From Ancylobacter sonchi (lineage in GTDB: Bacteria > Pseudomonadota > Alphaproteobacteria > Rhizobiales > Xanthobacteraceae): a stretch of DNA of 64,000 nt. Positions within the stretch are counted from its first letter, which is position 1. Each line of letters begins with the position of its first letter. The notes beneath the pieces were generated by a model. It did not search any database and had not been told where the DNA came from. It saw only the letters and a list, made by a program, of their open reading frames with translations. The position numbers and the translations under genes are program-made. Positions 1 to 10,937 of this stretch are shown in pieces. Location of the stretch: positions 248,001 to 312,000 of the forward strand of contig NZ_JAHBGF010000011.1 of NCBI RefSeq assembly GCF_018390695.1, in the 5' to 3' direction.

Positions 1-932
1 ATGCCGCGACCGGCCGCGAGGCCACCATGCCGCATGTCATCGCCAAGGCTGCGACCAGTCGCCGGGTGGTGGTGGTCGGCGCCGGCCCGGCCGGGCTGGA
101 GGCGGCACGGGTTGCCGCCGAGCGCGGGCATAGCGTGGTGCTGTTCGAGAAGGACGACAAGCCGGGCGGCCAGATCAACATCGCGGCGCGGGCCACCTGG
201 CGCGAGGCGCTGTCCGGCATCCCGCGCTGGCTCTACGCGCAGGTGCAGAAGAAAGGCGTCGACATCCGCCTCGGCACCGAGGCGACCGAAGCCGCCATCC
301 TCGCCGAGCGCCCCGAAGTGGTCATCCTCGCGACCGGCGGCCTCGCCCATACCGGCTTCGCCAAGGGCGCCGAGCGGGCGGTGACCACCTGGGACGTGCT
401 CACCGGGCGGGCCGAGCCCTCCGGCAGCGTGCTGCTCTATGACGAGATCGGCGGCCACAACGCCGCCTCCACCGCCGAGGTGCTGGCCCGCAAGGGCTGC
501 CTGGTGGAGATGGCGACCCACGATTTGCAGATCGCCCAGGAGGTCGGCACCACCAACAAGCCGATCCACCTGCGCGAGCTCTACAAGGCCGGGGTCATCC
601 TCTCGCCCAACATGGAGCTGATCGAGATCTATCCCGAGGGCAACCGCCTCGTCGCCGCGCTGCGCAACACCATGACCGAGGCCGAGGAGGAGCGGGTCGT
701 CGATCACGTGGTGGTCGATTACGGCACGCTGCCGGTGGAGGGGCTGTTCCAATCGCTCCGCGCAGGCTCGGTGAATGACGGCGAGACCGACCTCGACGCA
801 CTGGTCGCCGGCCGGCCGCAACGCTGGACCGGCGCGACCGGCTACGCGCTCTACCGCATCGGCGACGCCTGGACCGGCCGCAACATCCATGCGGCGATCT
901 ATGACGCACTGCGCCTGTGCAAGGACCTCTAG
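1..932 (+). CDS. dgcA: Dimethylglycine catabolism protein A, C-terminal part (5' end outside window)
   Basis: The reading frame is open from base 3, so the gene starts before the window and only the C-terminal half (about 309 residues) is seen. An FAD/NAD Rossmann motif, VVVVGAGPAGLEAA, starts about 20 residues in, followed by a GGQI segment, as in the C-terminal half of trimethylamine/dimethylglycine dehydrogenase-like old-yellow-enzyme proteins. The flavin barrel and 4Fe-4S site would lie upstream. The following dgcB and ETF genes favour DgcA, which demethylates dimethylglycine. An ATG at 27 lies inside the domain and is unlikely to be the true start. A related stachydrine or trimethylamine dehydrogenase cannot be excluded. 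Confidence 0.8.
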   Translation, partial: AATGREATMPHVIAKAATSRRVVVVGAGPAGLEAARVAAERGHSVVLFEKDDKPGGQINIAARATWREALSGIPRWLYAQVQKKGVDIRLGTEATEAAILAERPEVVILATGGLAHTGFAKGAERAVTTWDVLTGRAEPSGSVLLYDEIGGHNAASTAEVLARKGCLVEMATHDLQIAQEVGTTNKPIHLRELYKAGVILSPNMELIEIYPEGNRLVAALRNTMTEAEEERVVDHVVVDYGTLPVEGLFQSLRAGSVNDGETDLDALVAGRPQRWTGATGYALYRIGDAWTGRNIHAAIYDALRLCKDL

Positions 933-989
933 GGACTGCCCGGTGACGCCGCCGCCCGCGACGCCACCGACGGCAGCTGACGGACGCCC

Positions 990-2897
990 ATGAACGCCGC
1001 CCTTGGCCTCAGCCTCGTCATCGTCGCGCTCGCCGTGCTGGCTGCGGTCGAGGGCGCGCGGACGGCGCGGCGCTGGCGCATCGGCCGGTCGGCCAGGGTC
1101 GATTGGCGGACCGGCCTCGCCGCCATTCCCAAGCGCTATCTGGTCGACGTGCATCACGTAGTGGCGCGCGATCCCTATGCGGCGCGCATGCATGCGCTGG
1201 CAGCCGGCGGCCTCATCGCCGGCTCGGTACTGGCGGCGCTCGGGCTCATGCCGCCACTGGGTCACGCGCACCTGTTCTGGGGCGCCGTGGCTCTCGCCTT
1301 TCTCGTCGCCCTCGCCGGCGGCGCGATGGTCGGCCGGCGGCGCTATCCGGCAAAGCCGGCGCGGCTGTCAGGCGGCGCCTTCCAGCGCCTGCCGCTGCTG
1401 CTCGCCGCCTATGTTGGCGGCGCGCTGCTGGTGGCGCTGGACGCCGCATCCGGTCTGGCGGGCCCGCTCGGCTGGCTCGGCCTAGCCGTCGCGGCGGCCG
1501 GCGGATTCGGACTGGTGCGCCAGCTGGCCGATGGCCCGATGCGCCATGCCCTTGCCGGCGCCCTGCATCTTGCCGCCCATCCGCGTCCCGGACGCTTCGA
1601 GGGCGAGCGGGCGACGGCCCTTATCCCCGCCGATCTCGACGCCCCCCGCCTCGGCGTGGCGGTACCAGCCGACTTCGCCTGGAACCGGCTGCTCGGCTTC
1701 GACGCCTGCATCCAGTGCGGCCGCTGCGAGGTGGCCTGTCCCGCCTTCGCCGCCGGCCAGCCGCTGAACCCGAAGAAGCTGATCCAGGACCTCGCCGGCA
1801 GCTTCAAGGCCGAGCCGCCCACCTATGCCGGCAGCCCCTATCCGCAGGCGCCGCCGGTCGCCGGCCTCGGCGGGCCGGAACGGCCCATCGTCGGTGCCGG
1901 CGCGCTGATCCACCCGGACACGCTGTGGTCGTGCACCACCTGCCGCGCCTGCGTCGAGGAATGCCCGATGATGATCGAGCATGTCGACGCCATCGTCGAC
2001 CTGCGCCGCTTCCAGACCATGGAACTCGCCGCCGTGCCGGCCGGCGCCATCCCCGCGCTCAGCGAGTCCCGCTATGCCGAGGAGCCCGGCGGCCGGCCGC
2101 TCGCCGCCCGCACCGATTTCGCCGCTGGCCTGCCGCTGCCGCTGATCGCCGCGAAGGGCAGCTGCGACGTGCTGCTGTGGCTGGGATCGGGTGCCTATGA
2201 GCTGCGCCACGGCCGCACGCTGCGGGCGCTGGTGGAACTGTTGCGCAAGGCCGGCATCGACTATGCGGTGCTCGGCCCCGAGGAGCGCGACTGCGGCGAT
2301 CTCGCCCGCCGGCTCGGCGACGAGGCGACCTTCGCCGACCTCGCCCGCGCCAATATCGCCACCCTGTCCCGCTATTCCTTCCGTCGCATCCTCACCGCCG
2401 ATCCGCATGCGCTGCATGTGCTGCGCAACGAGTACCCGGCCTTTGACGGCCGCTATGAGGTGATCCACCACAGCGCCTTTCTCGACGAACTGGCGGCCGA
2501 CGGGCGCCTCGCCCTCGCCGCCGCGCCGGCAGGACGCCTCGCCTATCACGATCCCTGCTATCTCGGCCGCTACAATGGCGAGACCGACGCGCCGCGCCGC
2601 CTGCTCGACCGCCTCGGGCTGGAACGCGTCGAGATGGAGCGCCACGGCAAGCGTGCCATGTGCTGTGGCGGCGGCGGCGGCGCGCCGGTGAGCGACGTCG
2701 CCGGCGAGCGCCGCATCCCGGATCTGCGCATGGCACAGGTACGGGCGGTGGGTGCCACCACGGTGGCGGTCGCCTGCCCGCAATGCGCCGCCATGCTGGA
2801 GGGCGTCACCGGCGACGTGGCTGAGGTGCGCGATCTCGCCGAGTTGGTGCTCGCCGCCGTCGAGGCCGCGCCGGTCGCTCAGGGAGCGGCGCGATGA
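990..2897 (+). CDS. dgcB: Dimethylglycine catabolism protein B, membrane Fe-S oxidoreductase
   Basis: This 635-residue protein should carry electrons from dimethylglycine demethylation. The first 190 residues contain several hydrophobic segments (DUF3483-type membrane part). Two 4Fe-4S clusters are visible at about residues 240-251 (CIQCGRCEVACP) and 315-326 (CTTCRACVEECP). A CCG-type cysteine motif, CCGGGGG, lies near residue 557, as in heterodisulfide-reductase D-like subunits. It starts 57 bp after dgcA. Its stop overlaps the etfA start in ATGA, so the two are probably translationally coupled. The gene order dgcA-dgcB-etf is the known arrangement in glycine-betaine degraders; the substrate assignment is inferred from that context. 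Confidence 0.86.
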   Translation: MNAALGLSLVIVALAVLAAVEGARTARRWRIGRSARVDWRTGLAAIPKRYLVDVHHVVARDPYAARMHALAAGGLIAGSVLAALGLMPPLGHAHLFWGAVALAFLVALAGGAMVGRRRYPAKPARLSGGAFQRLPLLLAAYVGGALLVALDAASGLAGPLGWLGLAVAAAGGFGLVRQLADGPMRHALAGALHLAAHPRPGRFEGERATALIPADLDAPRLGVAVPADFAWNRLLGFDACIQCGRCEVACPAFAAGQPLNPKKLIQDLAGSFKAEPPTYAGSPYPQAPPVAGLGGPERPIVGAGALIHPDTLWSCTTCRACVEECPMMIEHVDAIVDLRRFQTMELAAVPAGAIPALSESRYAEEPGGRPLAARTDFAAGLPLPLIAAKGSCDVLLWLGSGAYELRHGRTLRALVELLRKAGIDYAVLGPEERDCGDLARRLGDEATFADLARANIATLSRYSFRRILTADPHALHVLRNEYPAFDGRYEVIHHSAFLDELAADGRLALAAAPAGRLAYHDPCYLGRYNGETDAPRRLLDRLGLERVEMERHGKRAMCCGGGGGAPVSDVAGERRIPDLRMAQVRAVGATTVAVACPQCAAMLEGVTGDVAEVRDLAELVLAAVEAAPVAQGAAR

Positions 2898-4090
2898 GCC
2901 GGACACGCCGCGATCCGCGCGAGGAGCGCGAGGCTCGGCGCCTCGACGGCAATGCCCGGCCGCGCTGGCGCCTCGACACGCCGCCTTCTTCCAGCCGCCT
3001 CAGGCGCGACCCGCGCCGGGAAGCCGAAGCCGCGCGGGTTCCCGGCGCGGCGCGGCTGCGGCTCGATCGCTCGGGCCGGGTGGCCGGCACCCTGGCGCCC
3101 CCGCCCATCGCGGCCGAGCCGATCGCCGCGCCGACCATCCGGATCATCGAGGCGCCCGCTTTCCTCATTGCCGTGGTACCCGACGCACCGGGAGGACGCC
3201 TTACCCCGCTCGACCGCCAGTTGCTCGGCGCCGCGCGCCTGCTCTCCGATGCGGGCGGCGGCGCGGTGCTGGTCCTGAGCTTCGGCGCGGTCGACGGCCT
3301 CGGCGCCGCCGGCGTCGACCGCACGGTCGCGCTGGCCGCGCCGCCCGGTGGCGATCCCACCATGCGCACGGCCGAGCTTGCCGGCCTGCTCGCGGCCCTG
3401 CAGCCGCGCCATATGCTGTTTCCCGAAAGCGCCACCGGCGGCGATCTCGCCCGCCGCCTCGCCGCCCGCATCGGAGAAGCGCTGTTCGCCGGCGCCGAAA
3501 GTCTGACCGCCCGGCTCGCCACACGGCCGGCCGGCAATCGCCATGTCGAGCAGCGCGCCGCGCCGCCGCGCCTCGTGACGCTGGCGCCCGACGCCCAGCT
3601 GCCGCACACCGGCACCGTCCATGAAGCGCGCCGGCTGGAGGCGCCGGAGATCGCCCCGGCACCCGCGCATGATGCGATCCTGTCGGTCGAAGACCTGCCG
3701 GTCGCCGCCGACGCGCTGCCACTGGCGGAAGCGGATTTCGTGGTCTCGGCCGGCAGCGGCGTGACCGATTTCGAGCTGTTCCGCGAGCTCGCCCGGGCGC
3801 TGGGCGCCACGCCGGGAGCCAGCCGCATGGTGTGCGATGCCGGCCTGATGCCACGCGCCGCCCAGGTCGGCGCCTCCGGTACGGTGCTGGAAGCCGCCTG
3901 CTATCTCGCGCTCGGCATTTCCGGCGCGCCGCAGCATTTGCAGGGCGTCGCCCGCTGCGAGCATGTGGTGGCCGTCAATACCGACCTGCATGCCGCCATG
4001 GTCGAGCGCGCCGGCCTCGCGATCATCGCCGATGCCCAGCAGGTGATGCCGGCGCTGATCGCCGCCCTGAAGGCGGAGAGCCAGCGATGA
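2894..4090 (+). CDS. etfA: Electron transfer flavoprotein alpha subunit (dimethylglycine-dedicated)
   Basis: The 398-residue product ends in the FAD-binding domain of ETF alpha, with GASRMVCDAG, QVGASG, GISGAPQHL and VAVNTD motifs around residues 290-375. It would accept electrons from DgcA/DgcB and, with EtfB, pass them to ETF:quinone oxidoreductase. The first 65 or so residues are an arginine-rich extension containing RRDPR twice, absent from housekeeping EtfA. The start overlaps the dgcB stop, and the stop overlaps the etfB start (ATGA both times). Family assignment is secure; the specific partner is inferred from the operon. Confidence 0.87.
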   Translation: MSRTRRDPREEREARRLDGNARPRWRLDTPPSSSRLRRDPRREAEAARVPGAARLRLDRSGRVAGTLAPPPIAAEPIAAPTIRIIEAPAFLIAVVPDAPGGRLTPLDRQLLGAARLLSDAGGGAVLVLSFGAVDGLGAAGVDRTVALAAPPGGDPTMRTAELAGLLAALQPRHMLFPESATGGDLARRLAARIGEALFAGAESLTARLATRPAGNRHVEQRAAPPRLVTLAPDAQLPHTGTVHEARRLEAPEIAPAPAHDAILSVEDLPVAADALPLAEADFVVSAGSGVTDFELFRELARALGATPGASRMVCDAGLMPRAAQVGASGTVLEAACYLALGISGAPQHLQGVARCEHVVAVNTDLHAAMVERAGLAIIADAQQVMPALIAALKAESQR

Positions 4091-4854
4091 AGACGCTGGT
4101 GCTGCTGTCCGATGCCCGCCACCCGGTCTCCGGCCGTCCGGCACCGACGGCGACCGAATTGCAGGCCATCAACCTCGCCCGCGGCCTCGCCGACGAGGTG
4201 AGCGGCCTGCATGCCGGGCCGGACGCCGAGGCGGCACGCGGCGCGCTGGGCCACGGCCTCGCGCGGCTCGAGCACCGGGAAATACCCGCCGGACACGATC
4301 CGCTGCCCAGCCTCCTCGCCGCCATCGGCAGTGAGGCGCCCGACCTCGTCCTCGCCGGCCGACGCGCCGGCGCCGGCGCCCAGACCGGCCTGCTGCCCTA
4401 CCGCCTCGCCGAGGCGCTCGGCTGGCCGATCGTCGCCGATGCCGTCGCCCTTGCGGTGGACGGTGGCGTGCTCGAGGTGATCCAGGCGCTGCCCAAGGGC
4501 GCCCGCCGCCGCTGGCGGCTGCGGCTGCCGGCGGTCGTCACCGTGCATCCGGCCGCCCCGGCGGCGGCGAGCTTCGCCCTCGGCACCGCGCGCAAGGGAC
4601 AGGTCGGCGCGGCCATCGGCATCCCCGCCCCGCTCGATGAACCGGCGATGGAGGAACGTCCCTATCGCCCCCGCCCCCGCCTCATCGCCTCGGCGGCGGC
4701 CGGCGCCGGTGCTGCCGAGCGGCTGAGGGCGGCGACGCAGGCAGCCGGTCCCGGCGGGCGGGTGATGGTCGATCCCTCGCCCGAGGAAGCCGCGCAGGCG
4801 ATCCTCGATCATCTGCGCGCCATTGGCGTCCTGAAACCGGCGTCCGGCCGCTGA
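4087..4854 (+). CDS. etfB: Electron transfer flavoprotein beta subunit (dimethylglycine-dedicated)
   Basis: The 255-residue protein matches ETF beta: an N-terminal MKTLVLLSD strand, an AMP/FAD-contacting GRRAGAGAQTGLLPYRLAEAL region near residues 98-117, and a conserved ALPKGARRRW stretch. It forms the heterodimer with the preceding EtfA. The ATG at 4087 overlaps the etfA stop and gives the normal ETF-beta N terminus; an upstream in-frame start would add residues overlapping etfA and is not needed. The gene is the last of the dgc operon and ends 2 bp before the stop codon of the convergent betA. Confidence 0.86.
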   Translation: MKTLVLLSDARHPVSGRPAPTATELQAINLARGLADEVSGLHAGPDAEAARGALGHGLARLEHREIPAGHDPLPSLLAAIGSEAPDLVLAGRRAGAGAQTGLLPYRLAEALGWPIVADAVALAVDGGVLEVIQALPKGARRRWRLRLPAVVTVHPAAPAAASFALGTARKGQVGAAIGIPAPLDEPAMEERPYRPRPRLIASAAAGAGAAERLRAATQAAGPGGRVMVDPSPEEAAQAILDHLRAIGVLKPASGR

Positions 4855-4856
4855 GA

Positions 4857-6535
4857 TCAGCGCTGGGCGTGCTGCCAGTTCGTCGCCTTGTAATAGGGCG
4901 CGTTGGAGGGCGCGAGCGCCGGCCGGCCGAGAATGTGGTCGGCCGCCTTCTCCGCCAGCATGATGGTCGGCGCATTGAGATTGCCGGTCGTCACCGAGGG
5001 CATGATCGAGGAATCCACCACCCGCAGCCCCTCGACGCCGATCACCCGGGCCTGCGGATCGACCACCGCCATCGGATCGGAAGGCGCGCCCATCTTGCAG
5101 GTGCAGGAGGGGTGATAGGCGCTCTCCACCTTGTCGCGGATGAAGGCGTCGATGGCCTCATCGGTCACCACATCGGCCCCCGGCTGGATCTCGCGGCCGC
5201 GATAGGGATCGAACGCCTTCTGGGCGAAGATCTCGCGGGTGAGCCGCACACAGGCGCGCATCTCCACCCAGTCGTCCGGGTGGCTCATATAGTTGAAGAA
5301 CAGGCGCGGCTTCTCCGCCGGATCGGGCGACCGCAGCCGCACCCAGCCGCGGCTCTTGGAGCGCATCGGCCCGACATGCGCCTGGAAACCGTGCTCGGAG
5401 GCCAGTCCCTGGCCGTCATAAGTCACGGCGAGCGGCAGGAAATGGTATTGGATATCGGGAGCGGCGATGCCCGGCCGCGAGCGGATGAAGCCGCAGCTCT
5501 CGAAATGGTTGGTGGCCCCCAGCCCGTCCTTGCGCAGCAGCCAGCGCAGGCCGATGCCGGCGCGTGAGACCAGCCCCATTGAGGAATAAAGCGTGATCGG
5601 CTGCGTGCAGGCCACCTGGAAATAGAATTCCAGATGGTCCTGCAGGTTCTCGCCCACTCCCGCCCGATCGGCGACCACCTCGATGCCATGTTCGCGCAAT
5701 TCGGCACCCGGCCCGATGCCGGAAAGTTTCAGCAGCTGCGGCGAGTTGATCGGCCCGCCGGCGAGGATCACCTCGCGTGCCGCCCTCACCTGCCGGCGCA
5801 CGCCGCCCTGCTCATAGGCGACGCCGACGGCGCGGCGCCCCTCGAACAGCACCCGGGTCACCCGCGTATGGGTTTCGACCTTGAGATTCGCCCGCTTCAT
5901 CGCCGGACGCAGATAGGCATTGGCGGCGGACCAGCGCACGCCGTCCTTCACCGTCATGTCCATGCGCCCAAAGCCTTCCTGGGCGTAGCCGTTGATGTCC
6001 TCGCTCGCCGGATAGCCGGCCTCGATCGCCGCGTCGATGAAGGCGTGGTGCAGCGGATTGGCGAGAGTGCCGTAGCGGGTGGCGAGCGGGCCGTCGCTGC
6101 CGCGATAGGCGTCGCCGCCCTCCTGCCGGCTTTCGGCGCGCCGGAAATAGGGCAGCACGTCGGCATAGGACCAGCCCTGCGCGCCCTCCTCCTGCCAGCG
6201 GTCGAAATCAGCGGGATTGCCGCGGACATAGACGAGCCCGTTGATGGAGGAAGAGCCGCCCAGCACCTTGCCGCGCGGGCAATGCATCCGCCGCCCGCCG
6301 AGGCCGGGCTCGGGCTCGCTCTCATACATCCAACTGTAGCGCGGCATGTTCATCGGAATGGACAGCGCGCTCGGCATCTGGATGAAGATCGAGCGGTCGG
6401 AACCGCCGAACTCCAGCACCAGCACCCGGTTCTCCCCGCTGGCGGTCAGCCGGTCGGCCAGTACGCAGCCGGCAGAGCCGGCACCGACGACGATGTAGTC
6501 GAACTGTTGGTCGAACCCGTCCGCCGCATCGGCCA

Positions 6536-6536
<1 letters not shown>
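4857..6536 (-). CDS. betA: Choline dehydrogenase (GMC oxidoreductase)
   Basis: This FAD enzyme oxidises choline to betaine aldehyde. At 559 residues it has the normal BetA length. The dinucleotide motif VVGAGSAGC is at residues 16-24, the GMC signature region ([18 protein letters not shown]) follows near residue 95, and the C-terminal catalytic His and Asn are in [10 protein letters not shown] and TGNLNAPT. Its ATG overlaps the TGA of the upstream fused betI-betB gene (TGATG), so it is probably translationally coupled and repressed with it. A glucose/alcohol GMC paralogue is possible in principle, but the bet/cho context makes choline the likely substrate. Confidence 0.9.
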
Positions 6537-8605
<2,069 letters not shown>

Positions 8606-8626
8606 GCGCGATCTCCATCGGGTCGA

Positions 8627-8648
8627 TTATTGATCGCCGATACAATAA
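8627..8648. promoter_or_regulatory. betI box: Candidate BetI operator next to betI-betB
   Basis: TTATTG and CAATAA form perfect 6-bp inverted arms separated by 10 bp, 22 bp upstream of the betI-betB start codon. The left arm extends to TTATTGA, which recurs at 8797-8803. The position fits autorepression by the BetI domain. It resembles the TTGA/TCAA-type palindromes known for BetI, but this is a visual match only. Confidence 0.5.
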
Positions 8649-8715
8649 CTGAGCCGACAGGCGATGTCGAACCCCGGAATTCCGCGGAACGCAGAAGTGG
8701 GGAGAGAACAGCCAC

Positions 8716-8760
8716 CTGAAATCGCTGCTGCTGAAATCCCGTTCAACGGCACGATTTCAG
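8716..8760. repeat. CTGAAATC repeat cluster with nested palindrome
   Basis: CTGAAATC occurs at 8716-8723 and 8731-8738 as direct copies and inverted (GATTTCAG) at 8753-8760. Between the second and third copies lies a perfect palindrome, CCGTTCAACGG (8739-8749). The structure could be a second regulator's binding site or a hairpin in a long choX leader. Confidence 0.55.
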
Positions 8761-8799
8761 CGTCGAAAAATTACGCATGACAAACGGACGAATTCGTTA

Positions 8800-8815
8800 T
8801 TGAATTGCCATTCAA
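8800..8815. promoter_or_regulatory. betI box: Candidate BetI operator on the choX side
   Basis: TTGAAT and ATTCAA are perfect 6-bp inverted arms with a 4-bp spacer (TGCC). The left arm sits in TTATTGA (8797-8803), identical to the arm of the palindrome near betI-betB. It lies about 170 bp upstream of the choX start in an AT-rich patch likely to include a promoter. Confidence 0.5.
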
Positions 8816-8983
8816 AAGAGCCGCAAGCGGCCGGGATGCATAGACCACTCCTTCCGGATAGACTGACGGAAGCAAGACGCTGGACCGTCGAGCATGCCGC
8901 CCGCGCGCCGCTTTTCATCGACGCGTCCCATAATGAGTGGCAGCCCGCCGGCCAGTTCCTTGACATAATGGGAACAGCGAAAG

Positions 8984-9943
8984 ATGCGCAGCCTCTCCAC
9001 CTTCGCCACCGTGCTTCTCGGCTTCACCGTCCTTGCCGCCCCGGCCGCCTGGCAGGGCGCGCAGGCCGCCGAGCCGGCCGCCTGCAAGGCGGTCAAATTC
9101 GCCGATGTCGGCTGGACCGACATCACCGCCACCACCGCCATCACCTCCGCCATCCTGGAAGCGCTCGGCTACGCGCCGAAGACGCAGGTGCTGTCGGTGC
9201 CGGTCACCTACAAGTCGATGCAGACCAAGGACATCGACGTCTTCCTCGGCAACTGGATGCCGACCATGGAAGCCGATCTGAAGCCCTATCGCGACGACAA
9301 GACCGTCGACGTCATCGGCGTCAACCTCGAGGGAGCGAAGTACACGCTCGCCGTCCCCGCCTATCTCTACGATGAAGGCCTGAAGTCTTTTGCCGACATC
9401 GCCAAGTTCAAGGACAAGCTGGGCGGCAAGATCTACGGCATCGAGCCGGGCAATGACGGCAACCGGCTGATCCTCGACATGATCAAGGACGACAAGTTCG
9501 ACCTCAAGGGCTTCGACCTCGTCGAATCCAGCGAGCAGGGCATGCTGGCGCAGGTCGAGCGCGCCACCAAGCGCAAGGAGCCGGTCGTCTTCCTCGGCTG
9601 GGAGCCGCACCCGATGAACTCGAAGTTCCCGCTGAAGTATCTCGACGGCGGCGACGAGGTCTTCGGCCCGAACTATGGCGGCGCGACGGTCTATACCAAT
9701 ACGCGGGCCAGCTATGCCACCGACTGCCCGAATGTCGGTGCGCTGATCAAGAACCTGAAGTTCTCGCTCGGCGACGAGAACGTGGTGATGGGCTACATCC
9801 TGTTCGACGGCACGGAGCCGGGTGCCGCCGCCAAGAAATGGCTGAAGGACAACCCGTCCGTCTGGCAGCCCTGGCTCGCCGGCGTGACCACGATCGACGG
9901 CCAGCCGGCCGTACCGGCGGTCAAGAAGAGCCTGGGTCTCTGA
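8984..9943 (+). CDS. choX: Choline ABC transporter, periplasmic choline-binding protein
   Basis: The 319-residue protein begins with a signal peptide ending at about AQA-AEP (residues 27-31). It delivers choline to ChoW/ChoV. All six ligand residues described for Sinorhizobium ChoX are found one position later: Trp44 and Asp46 (VGWTD), Trp91 (GNWMP), Tyr120 (AKYTL), Asn157 (PGNDG) and Trp206 (LGWEP). High-affinity choline binding is therefore well supported, with acetylcholine and betaine weaker. The ATG at 8984 follows GGGAA at a workable distance. The gene heads an operon divergent from betI-betB and is separated from choW by a stable hairpin. Confidence 0.95.
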   Translation: MRSLSTFATVLLGFTVLAAPAAWQGAQAAEPAACKAVKFADVGWTDITATTAITSAILEALGYAPKTQVLSVPVTYKSMQTKDIDVFLGNWMPTMEADLKPYRDDKTVDVIGVNLEGAKYTLAVPAYLYDEGLKSFADIAKFKDKLGGKIYGIEPGNDGNRLILDMIKDDKFDLKGFDLVESSEQGMLAQVERATKRKEPVVFLGWEPHPMNSKFPLKYLDGGDEVFGPNYGGATVYTNTRASYATDCPNVGALIKNLKFSLGDENVVMGYILFDGTEPGAAAKKWLKDNPSVWQPWLAGVTTIDGQPAVPAVKKSLGL

Positions 9944-9964
9944 TCGGCCTCACCACCCGCGACC

Positions 9965-9992
9965 GACCTCCTCCGTAGCCGCGGAGGAGGTC
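9965..9992 (+). terminator. Intercistronic hairpin between choX and choW
   Basis: GACCTCCTCCG (9965-9975) and CGGAGGAGGTC (9982-9992) form an 11-bp perfect stem with a 6-base loop and no following T-run. Such hairpins behind binding-protein genes usually stabilise the upstream mRNA and lower expression of the permease; that role is inferred. The right arm holds a Shine-Dalgarno-like GGAGGAGG kept paired. Confidence 0.7.
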
Positions 9993-10065
9993 CCCGTCCG
10001 CAGACCGACCGGCCAAGGCGTCACAGCGCCTGAGCGCGCCCGAGGTGCGTCCATGGAGAGCGCCC

Positions 10066-10926
10066 ATGTTTGACTGGCCCATCTATGACTGGCTGACCGC
10101 GCACAAGATCCCGCTCGGCCTGTGGCTGAAGAACGCCGTCGACCTGCTCACCGAGCATGGGGAAAGCGTGTTCGACTTCATCTCGCTGGTGCTCGGCTCG
10201 CTGATCGCCGGTCTCACCAGCGCGCTACTCTTCGTACCGCCCCTGCTGCTGATCGCGCTGTTCGCACTCGGGGCCTGGCTGGTGCACCGCTCGGTCGGGC
10301 TGGTGGTCTTCATCATCGGCGCGCTGCTGCTGGTCGCCAATCTCGGCTACTGGCAGGCGACCATGGAGACCCTGTCGCTGGTGCTCTGCGCCACGCTGGT
10401 CTGCGTGGTGGTGGGGGTGCCGGTCGGCATTGCCGCCGCCCACCGGCCCTGGCTCTATGCCGCGCTGCATCCGGTGCTCGACTTGATGCAGACCATTCCC
10501 ACCTTCGTCTATCTCATCCCGACGCTGGTGCTGTTCGGCCTCGGCGTGGTGCCGGGGCTGATCTCGACGGTGATCTTCGCCATTCCGGCGCCGATCCGCC
10601 TCACCCATCTCGGCATTTCCTCGGTGCCGGCCAATCTCTACGAAGCCGGCAAGGCCTTCGGCGCCACGCGCACGCAGATGCTGTGGAAGATCGAGCTACC
10701 CTACGCACTGCCGACCATCATGGCCGGCGTCACCCAGTGCATCATGCTGAGCCTGTCCATGGTGGTGATCGCCGCCCTTGTCGGCGCCGACGGCCTCGGC
10801 AAGCCGGTGGTGCGGGCGCTGAACTCGGTCAACATCGCCATGGGCTTCGAGGCCGGCCTCGCCATCGTCGTGCTCGCCATCGTGCTGGACCGCGTCTGCA
10901 AGCGGCCGCACCGGCGCAAGGGCTAG
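10066..10926 (+). CDS. choW: Choline ABC transporter permease
   Basis: The 286-residue hydrophobic protein has about six membrane spans. The permease EAA-loop region is visible as EAGKAFGATRTQMLWKIELP near residues 195-214, typical of ProW/OpuAB-family subunits. It forms the inner-membrane channel for choline delivered by ChoX. The ATG at 10066 is preferred because GGAGAG lies 5 bases upstream; an in-frame GTG at 10045 lacks such a site. The gene is followed 11 bp later by choV. Confidence 0.92.
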   Translation: MFDWPIYDWLTAHKIPLGLWLKNAVDLLTEHGESVFDFISLVLGSLIAGLTSALLFVPPLLLIALFALGAWLVHRSVGLVVFIIGALLLVANLGYWQATMETLSLVLCATLVCVVVGVPVGIAAAHRPWLYAALHPVLDLMQTIPTFVYLIPTLVLFGLGVVPGLISTVIFAIPAPIRLTHLGISSVPANLYEAGKAFGATRTQMLWKIELPYALPTIMAGVTQCIMLSLSMVVIAALVGADGLGKPVVRALNSVNIAMGFEAGLAIVVLAIVLDRVCKRPHRRKG

Positions 10927-10937
10927 GAGAACACGCC

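Larger units (their letters stand above)
8606..8983. promoter_or_regulatory. Divergent control region between bet operon and choXWV
   Basis: This 378-bp non-coding stretch separates the betI-betB start from choX and must hold both promoters. It is locally AT-richer than its surroundings, especially 8760-8820. It contains two palindromes sharing the half-site TTATTGA, described separately, and a cluster of CTGAAATC repeats. No convincing open reading frame with a ribosome binding site is present. Choline- or betaine-responsive repression from here by the fused BetI domain is the natural expectation. Confidence 0.75.

Noticed and set aside
1482-2906. Long antisense frames such as the one opposite dgcB, and similar frames opposite prpE, tkt, ftsH and gap
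   Set aside because: High-GC coding DNA gives long open frames on the opposite strand. These have low-complexity Arg/Ala/Gly/His composition, no ribosome site and no recognisable domain.
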